Positions 5,434-11,955 of a stretch of DNA of 11,955 nucleotides are shown here, in pieces; positions within the stretch are counted from its first letter, which is position 1; the number at the start of each line of letters is the position of its first letter. The notes beneath the pieces are model-generated. The model did no database searches, was not told where the DNA came from, and saw nothing but the letters and a program-made list of their open reading frames with translations. The stretch comes from Oscillospiraceae bacterium (GTDB taxonomy: Bacteria > Bacillota > Clostridia > Oscillospirales > Oscillospiraceae): the NCBI GenBank assembly GCA_016296235.1, contig JAEDJR010000043.1, positions 1-11,955 on the forward strand, written 5' to 3'. The position numbers and the translations under genes are program-made.

Positions 5434-6813
5434 ATGACCCTGCGCTTACGAAAGCTGCTGCTGCGTCTGCAGCGGTATCTCGTCCATTTTTCCGCCATGC
5501 AGATCATTGTGCTGGTATTTCTGGTGATTATCCTGGTGGGCAGCGGGCTTCTGTCCCTGCCGGTGTCGGCCAGAAGCGGGGAAGCGACGCCTTTTTTGAC
5601 GGCCCTGTTTACGGCCACGTCCTGCACCTGCGTCACGGGCCTGGCTCTGGTGGACACCTTCAGCCATTGGAGCGGCTTCGGCCAGGCGGTGATCCTGCTG
5701 CTGATTCAGATCGGCGGCCTGGGCTTTATGAGCATTGCAACGCTGTTTTTCTTTGCCCTGCACCATAAAATCGGCCTGAAGGAACGGATGCTCATGGCCC
5801 AGAGCCTGGGCATGGAGAGCCTCAGCGGAATTGTGAAAATGGTCCGGCTGGTTCTGGTGCGGACATTCCTGCTGGAGGGCGCCGGCGCCGTGATTCTGAC
5901 GGTCCGGTTCTGCTTCCAGATGCCCTTTGGCAGGGCTTTATGGTGCGGTGTGTTCCATTCCATTTCCGCCTTCTGCAACGCCGGGTTTGACATCATGGGC
6001 GCGGTGGAGGCAGGCGGCAGCCTGGTGAACTATGTGGCCGATCCCGTGGTTAACCTGACGCTGATGCTGCTGATCGTCGTGGGCGGCCTGGGCTTTTTTG
6101 TCTGGGACGACATGCTCCGCCACCGCCGGTTCCGGGATCTGACGGTGCATACCCGTCTGGTGCTGGTGATTTCCGGGACGCTGCTTCTGGGCGGCGCCGC
6201 CGTGTTTGCCCTGCTGGAGTGGAACAATCCGGCGACCCTGGGCGCCATGCCTGTGGGGGAGAAGCTCCTGGCGGCGCTGTTTCAGTCCGTGACCACCCGT
6301 ACCGCCGGCTTCTATACCATTCCGCAGGGGGCGCTGACCGGCGCATCCAAGGCGGTGACGGATTTCCTGATGCTCATCGGCGGCTCCAGCGGCTCCACGG
6401 CCGGCGGCGTCAAAACCGTGACCATGGGCGTGCTGCTGCTGTCGGTCATCGCCACGGCCAGAGGCCGTTCCCGGGTGACCGTGTTCCGCAGGACGATTTC
6501 CGCCCAGCAGATCAGCGACGCGGTTTCCGTGGTGACCATGGTCTTTCTGGCTGCCTTTGTCAGCGGTATTTTCCTGTCTGTGTCCAACGGGCTGGATTTC
6601 ATGGACTGTCTCTATGAAACCATCTCCGCCATCGCCACGGTGGGGCTGTCCACGGGCATCACGCCGGTGCTGAATCTGGCCTCGCAGCTGGTGATTATTG
6701 TTCTGATGTTTTTCGGCAGGGTGGGCGTCATGACCATCAGCCTGGGCTTCCTGGTGTCCAGCCAGGTGCAGGAGCGCTACCGGTATGCCGACACCAAAGT
6801 ATTGATTGGTTAG
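5434..6813 (+). CDS. ktrB: Potassium uptake channel subunit, KtrB/TrkH family
   Basis: The product is the membrane pore of a Ktr/Trk K+ uptake system. ATG at 5434 is chosen because GGAGG (5424-5428) lies 5 bases before it; an in-frame ATG at 5422 has no ribosome binding site. The 459-residue protein shows four membrane-pore-membrane repeats. Each pore loop has its filter glycine: Gly69 in 'TCVTGL', Gly184 in 'FCNAGFD', Gly292 in 'TRTAGFYT' and Gly404 in 'ATVGLSTG'. 'GGSSGSTAGGVKT' in the third repeat is also a family hallmark. The cytoplasmic partner follows 13 bases downstream. A pore of this size with a single-domain partner fits the Ktr type (KtrAB) better than E. coli TrkH/TrkA, whose TrkA is a double-length protein; automated pipelines may call it TrkH. 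No promoter was found between the upstream hairpin and the start. Confidence 0.93.
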   Translation: MTLRLRKLLLRLQRYLVHFSAMQIIVLVFLVIILVGSGLLSLPVSARSGEATPFLTALFTATSCTCVTGLALVDTFSHWSGFGQAVILLLIQIGGLGFMSIATLFFFALHHKIGLKERMLMAQSLGMESLSGIVKMVRLVLVRTFLLEGAGAVILTVRFCFQMPFGRALWCGVFHSISAFCNAGFDIMGAVEAGGSLVNYVADPVVNLTLMLLIVVGGLGFFVWDDMLRHRRFRDLTVHTRLVLVISGTLLLGGAAVFALLEWNNPATLGAMPVGEKLLAALFQSVTTRTAGFYTIPQGALTGASKAVTDFLMLIGGSSGSTAGGVKTVTMGVLLLSVIATARGRSRVTVFRRTISAQQISDAVSVVTMVFLAAFVSGIFLSVSNGLDFMDCLYETISAIATVGLSTGITPVLNLASQLVIIVLMFFGRVGVMTISLGFLVSSQVQERYRYADTKVLIG

Positions 6814-6826
6814 AAAGGGGAATACC

Positions 6827-7477
6827 ATGAAAACATATTTAGTAGTGGGCCTGGGCCGCTTCGGCACAGCCGTGGCGCTGAAGCTCCATGAGCTGGGCAA
6901 TGAGGTCATGGTCATCGACGGCAGGGCGGAAGAGGTTCAGAAGGTATCCGACCGCGTCACCTACGCCGTGGTGGGCGATGCCCGGGATGAGGAAGTTCTG
7001 AAATCCCTGGGCGTGCGGAACCTGGACTGCGCCATTGTGGCCATCGGCAGCGATCTGGCCGCCAGCATTCTGGTGACGCTGAATCTGAAGATGCTGGGCG
7101 TGCCCCAGGTGATCTGCAAGGCGCCCAATGAGCTGCACAAGCGGGCGCTGGAAAAGATCGGCGCCGACCGCGTTCTGATTCCGGAGCGGGAGATGGCGGT
7201 GAAGCTGGCCCAGAACCTGACGTCCTCCAGCGTTCTGGACTATACGGAGCTGTCCAGGGACTGTGGAATCGCGGAAATCCGCACCCCGGCCCCTTGGGTG
7301 GGAAAGAACCTGCGGGAGATTGACGTCCGGGCCAAATTCGGCGTGACCGTCATCGCCCTGCGGAAGGCCGACGGAGACCTGACGGTGTTCATCCGGCCGG
7401 AATACGCCCTGGAGGCCAATGATGTGCTGATGATTCTGGGCGGCAACGACGATCTGGCCCGGGTGCAGAAGCTATGA
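6827..7477 (+). CDS. ktrA: Potassium uptake regulatory subunit, KtrA/TrkA family (RCK domains)
   Basis: This 216-residue cytoplasmic protein forms the nucleotide-binding gating ring under the KtrB pore. The start is the ATG at 6827, with AAAGGGG (6814-6820) 6 bases upstream. The N-terminal RCK_N domain has the Rossmann motif G-L-G-R-F-G (residues 8-13) and the acidic Asp31 at the end of the second strand ('VMVIDGR') that holds the adenosine ribose, followed by 'VVGDARDEEVL'. The RCK_C domain covers about 135-216 ('GIAEIRTPAPWVGKNLREIDVRAKFGVTVIALRK'). One RCK_N plus one RCK_C is the KtrA/KtrC size. In the family, ATP or ADP binding at RCK_N and, in some members, cyclic di-AMP at RCK_C set channel activity; c-di-AMP control here is an inference from the family. 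The stop overlaps the next start as ATGA. Confidence 0.93.
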   Translation: MKTYLVVGLGRFGTAVALKLHELGNEVMVIDGRAEEVQKVSDRVTYAVVGDARDEEVLKSLGVRNLDCAIVAIGSDLAASILVTLNLKMLGVPQVICKAPNELHKRALEKIGADRVLIPEREMAVKLAQNLTSSSVLDYTELSRDCGIAEIRTPAPWVGKNLREIDVRAKFGVTVIALRKADGDLTVFIRPEYALEANDVLMILGGNDDLARVQKL

Positions 7478-8235
7478 CCCGGGAGCGGATCACCAGCCGG
7501 AAGAACCCCTTGCTGCAGCATGTGCGCAGGCTTCTGAGCAGCCGCAGCTACCGGGAGCAGGTTGGAGAGTACGCCGCCGACGGTGTGAAGCTGCTGCAGG
7601 AGGCCGTCCGGTGGATTCCGGACCGGCTGCGAACCGTGCTGGTGACCCGGGAGGTTGATCCCGGGCCTCTGCCGGAGCAGGTGCGCCTGGTGGAATTGCC
7701 CGATGACGTCATGGCGCAGATTTCGCCCATGGAAACGCCCCAGGGTGCGCTGTTTACCTGTGCGCTGCCGCCCCGGCAGCCTCTGGAGCTGCAGGAACGC
7801 TGCCTGGTGCTGGACGGCGTCCAGGATCCCGGCAATCTGGGCACCATTCTGCGGACGGCGGACGCCCTGGAAATTCCCGTGGTGCTGACGCCCGGCTGCG
7901 CCGACGCGTATAACCCCAAAACCGTCCGGGCGGCCATGGGCGCGGTGTTCCGCTCCGCGCCCCAATGGGCGGAGCAGGCGGACGTGGTATCTCTCTGCCG
8001 GCAAAAGGGAATTCCCCTGTATGTCACGGCCCTGTCCCCCCGGGCGGAGGATATCCGCAGCGCCGGTCTGGCCCGGGCGGCGCTGGTCATCGGCAGTGAA
8101 GGCCGGGGCGTGGGGGAATTCTTCCTGCACAGCGCCGACCGGGAGCTGATTATTCCCATGAATCCCCGCTGTGAGTCCCTGAACGCGGCGGTTGCCGCGG
8201 CGCTGGTCATGTGGGAGATGCGGCGGTCATTCTGA
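7474..8235 (+). CDS. SpoU/TrmH-family RNA 2'-O-ribose methyltransferase
   Basis: This 253-residue SPOUT enzyme should transfer a methyl group from S-adenosylmethionine to a ribose 2'-OH in rRNA or tRNA. Motif 1 is 'LDGVQDPGNLGTILRTADA' with Asn121 and the catalytic Arg127. Motif 2 is 'IGSEGRG' (206-212, Glu209). Motif 3 is 'IPMNPRCESLNAAVAAA' with Ser235-Leu236-Asn237, forming the knotted SAM site. Spacings N121-R127 and E209-N237 match those in TrmH. The N-terminal ~100 residues form the small substrate-binding domain of the TsnR/YsgA type. It could be RlmB-like or YsgA-like; the exact target nucleotide cannot be read from the sequence, so no symbol is given. The ATG overlaps the ktrA stop by four bases (ATGA) without a strong ribosome binding site, pointing to translational coupling. 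Confidence 0.9.
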   Translation: MTRERITSRKNPLLQHVRRLLSSRSYREQVGEYAADGVKLLQEAVRWIPDRLRTVLVTREVDPGPLPEQVRLVELPDDVMAQISPMETPQGALFTCALPPRQPLELQERCLVLDGVQDPGNLGTILRTADALEIPVVLTPGCADAYNPKTVRAAMGAVFRSAPQWAEQADVVSLCRQKGIPLYVTALSPRAEDIRSAGLARAALVIGSEGRGVGEFFLHSADRELIIPMNPRCESLNAAVAAALVMWEMRRSF

Positions 8236-8240
8236 TCGCA

Positions 8241-8256
8241 AGGAGGTGCGCCCATG
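8241..8256 (+). promoter_or_regulatory. Strong ribosome binding site of dprA
   Basis: AGGAGGTG (8241-8248) is a full anti-Shine-Dalgarno match, 5 bases before the ATG at 8254. It is the strongest such site in the window and fixes the dprA start. Confidence 0.85.
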
Positions 8257-9441
8257 CTGAAATACTGGCTGTGGCTGACCACACGGAAGGGCCTGGGCGC
8301 CCGGAGCGCCTGGCTGGTGGCCAAGCATTTTCCGACGGCAGAGGCGGCATATTTTGCCGGAGCCGAGGAATATGCGTCCATTGAGGGGCTGCAGAATGCG
8401 GCGCCTCTGCTGGACAAGGATCTGTCGAAGCCGGAGCGGATCCTGCGCCAATGCTATGAAACCGGCGTCTCCATTTTGACCTTGCAGGACGCCGCTTATC
8501 CCCAGCGGCTGAAGGCCACGGATGATCCGCCTCTGGTGCTGTATTACCGGGGAACCCTGCCGGATCTCAGCGGGCCTGTGGTAGCGGTAGTTGGTACCCG
8601 GCGGGCTTCGGTCTATGGCATGACCCAGGCCCGGCGTATGGGCTACGGCCTGGCCCGGTGCGGCTGTACTGTGGTCACCGGCGGCGCCAAGGGAATCGAT
8701 ACGGAGGCCATCAAGGGCGCGCTGACCGGCGGCGGGCCGGTGGCGGTTGTTTTGGGCAGTGGTGTGGATGTGGTCTATCCCGCGCAGAACCGGAACCTGT
8801 TCCGGGATGTGGAGCAAAACGGCTGCCTGATCAGCGAGTATCCGCCGGGCACGGAACCCCGCGCGGGGAATTTCCCAGTGCGAAACCGCATTCTCAGCGG
8901 CCTGAGCCTGGGGGTGCTGGTGGTGGAGGCGCCGGAAAAGAGCGGCGCGCTCATCACGGCGAACCGTGCTTTGGAGCAGGGCAGGGACGTCTTTACCCTG
9001 CCGGCCAACGTGGATGTGGAGAGCGGCAGCGGCAACCTGCGGCTGCTGCGGGACGGTGCAATTCCGGTGCGGGACGCCTGGGATCTGCTGCAGGAATACG
9101 CGGCCCAATACCCCGAAACCCTGCGCCGGCAGAACTGCGGCAGCTTCCGGGGCGGCGACTATGTGCCGGATCCGGAGCCTTCCCGGGAGATTCTCCCTAA
9201 AAAAGACATTGACAAGCCGAAACCCAAGGCTTATATTGACTTAAATGAGAAGCTGGAATCTCTGAGCCGCGACGAGCAGTGCCTGGCCGGCCTGCTGCGG
9301 GACGGCCCCATGCATATCGACGCGATCGTGGAGCGGGCGCAGATGTCTGCGGGCCGTGCTCTGGCGTCGCTGACGCTGCTGGAGGTCAAGGGAATTGTCC
9401 GGCGACCCTCCGCCAGAATGTACGAGCTGGCGGAAAAATGA
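8254..9441 (+). CDS. dprA: DNA-processing protein DprA (Smf)
   Basis: DprA binds incoming single-stranded DNA in the cytoplasm and loads RecA during natural transformation; it is also kept in many bacteria not known to be competent. The 395-residue protein has an N-terminal helical region (about 1-80), the Rossmann-like DprA core (about 85-290) and a C-terminal winged helix (about 335-395, 'LAGLLRDGPMHIDAIVERAQM'). Core motifs are 'VGTRRASVYG', 'TGGAKGID' (142-149), 'LGSGVDVVYPAQNR', 'ISEYPPGTEPRAGNFPVRNR' with Arg210-Asn211-Arg212, and 'SGALITANRALEQGRDVF' (from 230). Most DprA proteins read GID-x-x-AH after the glycine motif, whereas this one reads GIDTEAI, so the His is Ile. The neighbours topA and trmFO match the usual Firmicutes order. 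The 18-base gap upstream holds only its ribosome binding site. Confidence 0.95.
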   Translation: MLKYWLWLTTRKGLGARSAWLVAKHFPTAEAAYFAGAEEYASIEGLQNAAPLLDKDLSKPERILRQCYETGVSILTLQDAAYPQRLKATDDPPLVLYYRGTLPDLSGPVVAVVGTRRASVYGMTQARRMGYGLARCGCTVVTGGAKGIDTEAIKGALTGGGPVAVVLGSGVDVVYPAQNRNLFRDVEQNGCLISEYPPGTEPRAGNFPVRNRILSGLSLGVLVVEAPEKSGALITANRALEQGRDVFTLPANVDVESGSGNLRLLRDGAIPVRDAWDLLQEYAAQYPETLRRQNCGSFRGGDYVPDPEPSREILPKKDIDKPKPKAYIDLNEKLESLSRDEQCLAGLLRDGPMHIDAIVERAQMSAGRALASLTLLEVKGIVRRPSARMYELAEK

Positions 9442-9464
9442 GTTCGAAGGAGCAGTAGCAAAAC

Positions 9465-11714
9465 ATGCCGAAGGCAAAAACCAACCTGGTCATCGTCGAG
9501 TCGCCCTCCAAGGCCAAGACGATCGGCAAATATCTGGGCAGCGACTATCAGGTCAAGGCCTGCATGGGCCACCTGCGGGACCTGCCCAAGAGCACCATGG
9601 GTGTGGACATCGAGCACGATTTTACCCCTGTTTACCAGCCTGTCAAGGGCAAAGAAGACATTATCAACGATCTGAAAAAGAGCGCAAAGAACAGCGATAA
9701 AATATTTCTGGCAACTGACCCGGACCGGGAGGGCGAGGCCATTTCCTGGCATCTGCAGGCCCTGCTGGGCATTCCGGATCAGGAAGTCAACCGGGTGACC
9801 TTCAATGAAATTACAAAGGGCGTGGTGACCAAGGCCATCCGGGAACCGCGGCCCATCGACCAGGACCTGGTGGACGCCCAGCAGGCCCGGCGGATTCTCG
9901 ACCGGATCGTGGGCTATGAGCTGTCCCCCCTGCTTTGGAAGAAGGTGCGCCGTGGCCTCAGCGCGGGCCGCGTTCAGTCCGTGGCCACCCGTCTGGTGGT
10001 GGACCGGGAGGAGGAAATCCGGGCGTTCCAGCCTCAGGAGTACTGGACCATCGACGTGACCCTGAATCGGGTGGAAAAGCCCGGCAGCTTCACGGCCCGG
10101 TTCTACGGAGATCCCAAAAAGCGGGAACTGGGCAGCAAAGAAGCGGTACAGACCGTGCTGCAATCCCTGGAGGGCAAGCCCTTCCAGGTCAAGAGCGTCA
10201 AGCGGACGGAGAAAAAGCGTTCTCCGGCCCCGCCCTTCATCACCTCCACCCTCCAGCAGGAGGCCTCCCGGAAGCTGGGCATGACGCCCAAGCGCACCAT
10301 GGCCCTGGCCCAGCAGCTCTATGAGGGCGTGGAGATCACCGGCGTGGGTGCTGTGGGTCTCATCACCTATATGCGTACGGATTCCCAGAGAATCTCTGAG
10401 GAAGCCCTGGCTGCTGCCCGGGACTATATCCTGGACCGCTGGGGAAAGGACTTCTATTACGGAGAGCCCCACCGCTATAAGACCAAAAGCGCGGCCCAGG
10501 ACGCCCACGAAGCCATCCGGCCCAGCAACATCCAGCTGGATCCGGAGCGGGTGCGGGCCGACCTGAATAAGGATCAGTTCCGGCTGTACAAGCTGATCTG
10601 GGACCGGTTCACCGCCTCTCAGATGGCCTGTGCCCTCTATGACAACGTGGCCATCGAGGCGGCCTGCGGGGAGAATATCTTCCGGGCCAACCATCAGAGC
10701 CTGAAATTTGCCGGTTTTACGGCCCTGTATGAGGAGGGCCGGGACGATGAGCAGGAGGAGCTGCAGTCGCCCCTGCCGGATCTGACCGAGGGCGAGCCCC
10801 TGACCCGCATCGCCACCCAGCCGGAGCAGCATTTCACCCAGCCGCCTGCCCGCTATACGGAGGCTACCTTGGTGCGGGCCATGGAGGAAAAAGGCGTGGG
10901 CCGTCCCTCCACCTATGCCAGCATCATTTCCACCATTCAGGATCGGGACTATGTCATCAAGAAGGATAAGCGCCTCTGGCCCACGCCCCTGGGCGAGGTG
11001 GTCACGGGCCTGATGAAGGAACGGTTCCAGGATATCATCGACGTGGCCTTCACGGCCCATATGGAGCAGCAGCTGGACCAAGTGGAGGAGGGGAAAATCC
11101 CCTGGAAGCATGTGCTGGCGGACTTCTATACGGGCTTTGAGAAGGACATGACCGAGGCCGAGGAGGCCCTGAAGGACACCCGCCTGAAGGTGCCGGACGA
11201 GGTCACCGACGAGATCTGCGAGGTCTGCGGCCGGAACATGGTCATCAAAAACGGCCGCTTCGGCCGGTTCCTGGCCTGCCCGGGGTTCCCGGAGTGCAAG
11301 AATACCAAGCCCATCGTGGAGCATATGCCGGGCCGCTGCCCCAAGTGCGGCGCGGGCCTGCTGAAGCGCAAATCCAAGCGGGGCTTCGCCTACTACAGCT
11401 GCGAGCGGGGTATGGAGTGCGGGTTCATGTCCTGGGATGTGCCCACGGAGAACGACTGCCCCTCCTGCGGCCAGACCATGTTCAAAAAGTCCGGCCGGGG
11501 CGCCATGAAGCCCTTCTGCATCAACGAAAACTGTCCCAACTTCCTGCCGGAGGATAAGCGGGGCTACCGCAAAAAGCCCGCCGCCTCTGTGGAAGCCGCC
11601 GACGCGGAAGCCGAGGCCGAGCCCAAGAAAGCGCCGGCCAAGAAACCGGCTGCAAAGAAAAAGACAGCCGCCACAAAAAAGCCGGCGGCCAGGAAAAAGG
11701 AAAAGACCGAGTAG
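9465..11714 (+). CDS. topA: DNA topoisomerase I (type IA)
   Basis: TopA relaxes negative supercoils through a transient 5'-phosphotyrosine break. The 749-residue protein starts at ATG 9465, with AAGGAG (9447-9452) 12 bases upstream. The N-terminal TOPRIM domain has Glu12 ('VIVESPSKAKT') and the Asp85-x-Asp87-x-Glu89 cluster ('DPDREGEA') for magnesium. The type IA core has 'SAGRVQSVA' and the catalytic Tyr302 in 'GLITYMRTDS'. Three four-cysteine zinc ribbons follow: Cys585/588/605/611, Cys625/628/646/652 and Cys665/668/685/690. The last ~55 residues form a low-complexity tail, first Ala/Glu-rich and then Lys/Ala/Pro-rich, that probably binds DNA non-specifically. All catalytic residues are present. 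The start lies 23 bases after dprA and no terminator separates it from trmFO, so these genes are probably co-transcribed. Confidence 0.97.
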   Translation: MPKAKTNLVIVESPSKAKTIGKYLGSDYQVKACMGHLRDLPKSTMGVDIEHDFTPVYQPVKGKEDIINDLKKSAKNSDKIFLATDPDREGEAISWHLQALLGIPDQEVNRVTFNEITKGVVTKAIREPRPIDQDLVDAQQARRILDRIVGYELSPLLWKKVRRGLSAGRVQSVATRLVVDREEEIRAFQPQEYWTIDVTLNRVEKPGSFTARFYGDPKKRELGSKEAVQTVLQSLEGKPFQVKSVKRTEKKRSPAPPFITSTLQQEASRKLGMTPKRTMALAQQLYEGVEITGVGAVGLITYMRTDSQRISEEALAAARDYILDRWGKDFYYGEPHRYKTKSAAQDAHEAIRPSNIQLDPERVRADLNKDQFRLYKLIWDRFTASQMACALYDNVAIEAACGENIFRANHQSLKFAGFTALYEEGRDDEQEELQSPLPDLTEGEPLTRIATQPEQHFTQPPARYTEATLVRAMEEKGVGRPSTYASIISTIQDRDYVIKKDKRLWPTPLGEVVTGLMKERFQDIIDVAFTAHMEQQLDQVEEGKIPWKHVLADFYTGFEKDMTEAEEALKDTRLKVPDEVTDEICEVCGRNMVIKNGRFGRFLACPGFPECKNTKPIVEHMPGRCPKCGAGLLKRKSKRGFAYYSCERGMECGFMSWDVPTENDCPSCGQTMFKKSGRGAMKPFCINENCPNFLPEDKRGYRKKPAASVEAADAEAEAEPKKAPAKKPAAKKKTAATKKPAARKKEKTE

Positions 11715-11730
11715 GGCGCGGCTGCCGTGT

Positions 11731-11750
11731 TCTGCAAAGCGTCTGCAAAG
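11731..11750 (+). repeat. Short direct repeat between topA and trmFO
   Basis: TCTGCAAAG occurs at 11731-11739 and again at 11742-11750, a period of 11 bases. The second copy runs into the trmFO ribosome binding site (AAAGAGG, 11747-11753). It could be a small local duplication; no function is evident. Confidence 0.5.
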
Positions 11751-11759
11751 AGGTAACGT

Positions 11760-11955
11760 ATGAACCCAGTCAAAGTCATCGGCGCGGGGCTGGCGGGCTG
11801 CGAGGCGGCCTGGCAGCTTGCCCAACGGGGCATCCCGGTCACGATCTATGAGATGAAGCCAAAGAAAATGTCCCCGGCCCACCATTCGGCGGACTTTGCC
11901 GAGCTGGTGTGCTCCAATTCTCTGCGGGGCGACCGGCTGGAAAACGCCGTGGGTC
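11760..11955 (+). CDS. trmFO: TrmFO, folate/FAD-dependent tRNA m5U54 methyltransferase (3' end cut by window)
   Basis: Only the first 65 codons are visible, but they are diagnostic. ATG at 11760 follows AAAGAGG (11747-11753) by 6 bases. The N-terminus reads VIGAGLAGCEAAWQLAQRG, the FAD-binding dinucleotide fold with its Gly-x-Gly-x-x-Gly at residues 8-13, then 'YEMKP', 'PAHHSADFAELVCSNSLR' and 'NAVG', all hallmarks of TrmFO. The enzyme uses methylenetetrahydrofolate and FADH2 to make ribothymidine at position 54 of tRNAs. Position after dprA and topA matches the common Firmicutes order, in which recombinase and hslVU/codY genes often follow. The frame is open to the window edge. Confidence 0.95.
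   Translation, partial: MNPVKVIGAGLAGCEAAWQLAQRGIPVTIYEMKPKKMSPAHHSADFAELVCSNSLRGDRLENAVG

Noticed and set aside
5414..5437. Seven-codon ORF (ATG 5414 to TGA 5435-5437) ending on the ktrB ATG
   Set aside because: The ATG has no ribosome binding site, and an ORF this short is expected by chance.
9231..11885. Very long open frame (884 codons) on the - strand opposite topA
   Set aside because: It is a mirror of topA codon usage: G/C-rich third positions remove stops in the antisense frame. The translated sequence is rich in His, Gly, Leu and Arg, with no recognisable domain, and topA is unambiguous.

Overview
The window looks like ordinary chromosomal DNA from a GC-rich member of the Firmicutes (Clostridia), most likely the Oscillospirales/Oscillospiraceae group. 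This placement is inferred from gene order and content: ftsE-ftsX-peptidoglycan hydrolase-S41 protease-greA, a Ktr/Trk potassium pair, and dprA-topA-trmFO, the last being a classic Firmicutes order. G/C-rich third codon positions and AGGAGG-type ribosome binding sites agree with it. All eleven genes are on the + strand, nine are complete and internally intact, and the two edge genes are cut by the window. There are no RNA genes, mobile elements or CRISPR arrays, and no gene-free stretch longer than about 100 bases.

Region 1 (1-3567) is a cell-division/cell-wall cluster. It starts with the 3' end of a PucR/CdaR-type regulator. FtsE (ATPase) and FtsX (membrane partner) follow with overlapping reading frames. 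Next comes a secreted coiled-coil protein ending in an M23 (LytM) peptidase domain with all metal and catalytic residues present. A hairpin plus T-run (3527-3567) follows this gene and is a good intrinsic terminator. The likely pathway is ATP hydrolysis by FtsE, a conformational change in FtsX, and activation of the extracellular M23 hydrolase.

Region 2 (3593-5413) holds a membrane-anchored PDZ/S41 C-terminal processing protease with a TTG start, then greA, a transcript-cleavage factor gene with a GTG start. greA has a perfect-consensus housekeeping promoter (TTGACA-18 bp-TATAAT) whose -35 box contains the stop codon of the protease gene. A long hairpin fills the greA-ktrB gap. greA therefore looks like its own transcription unit.

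Region 3 (5434-11955) is a tightly packed run. It contains a KtrB/TrkH K+ channel subunit, a KtrA/TrkA gating subunit, a SpoU/TrmH RNA 2'-O-methyltransferase that starts inside the ktrA stop (ATGA), DprA, topoisomerase I and the 5' end of trmFO. No clear promoter or terminator was seen inside this run.

I do not see a convincing undescribed biological system. The points most worth a second look are the transcription signals around greA, the two hairpins that leave no room for a downstream promoter, and the pairing of FtsEX with a catalytically complete M23 enzyme.
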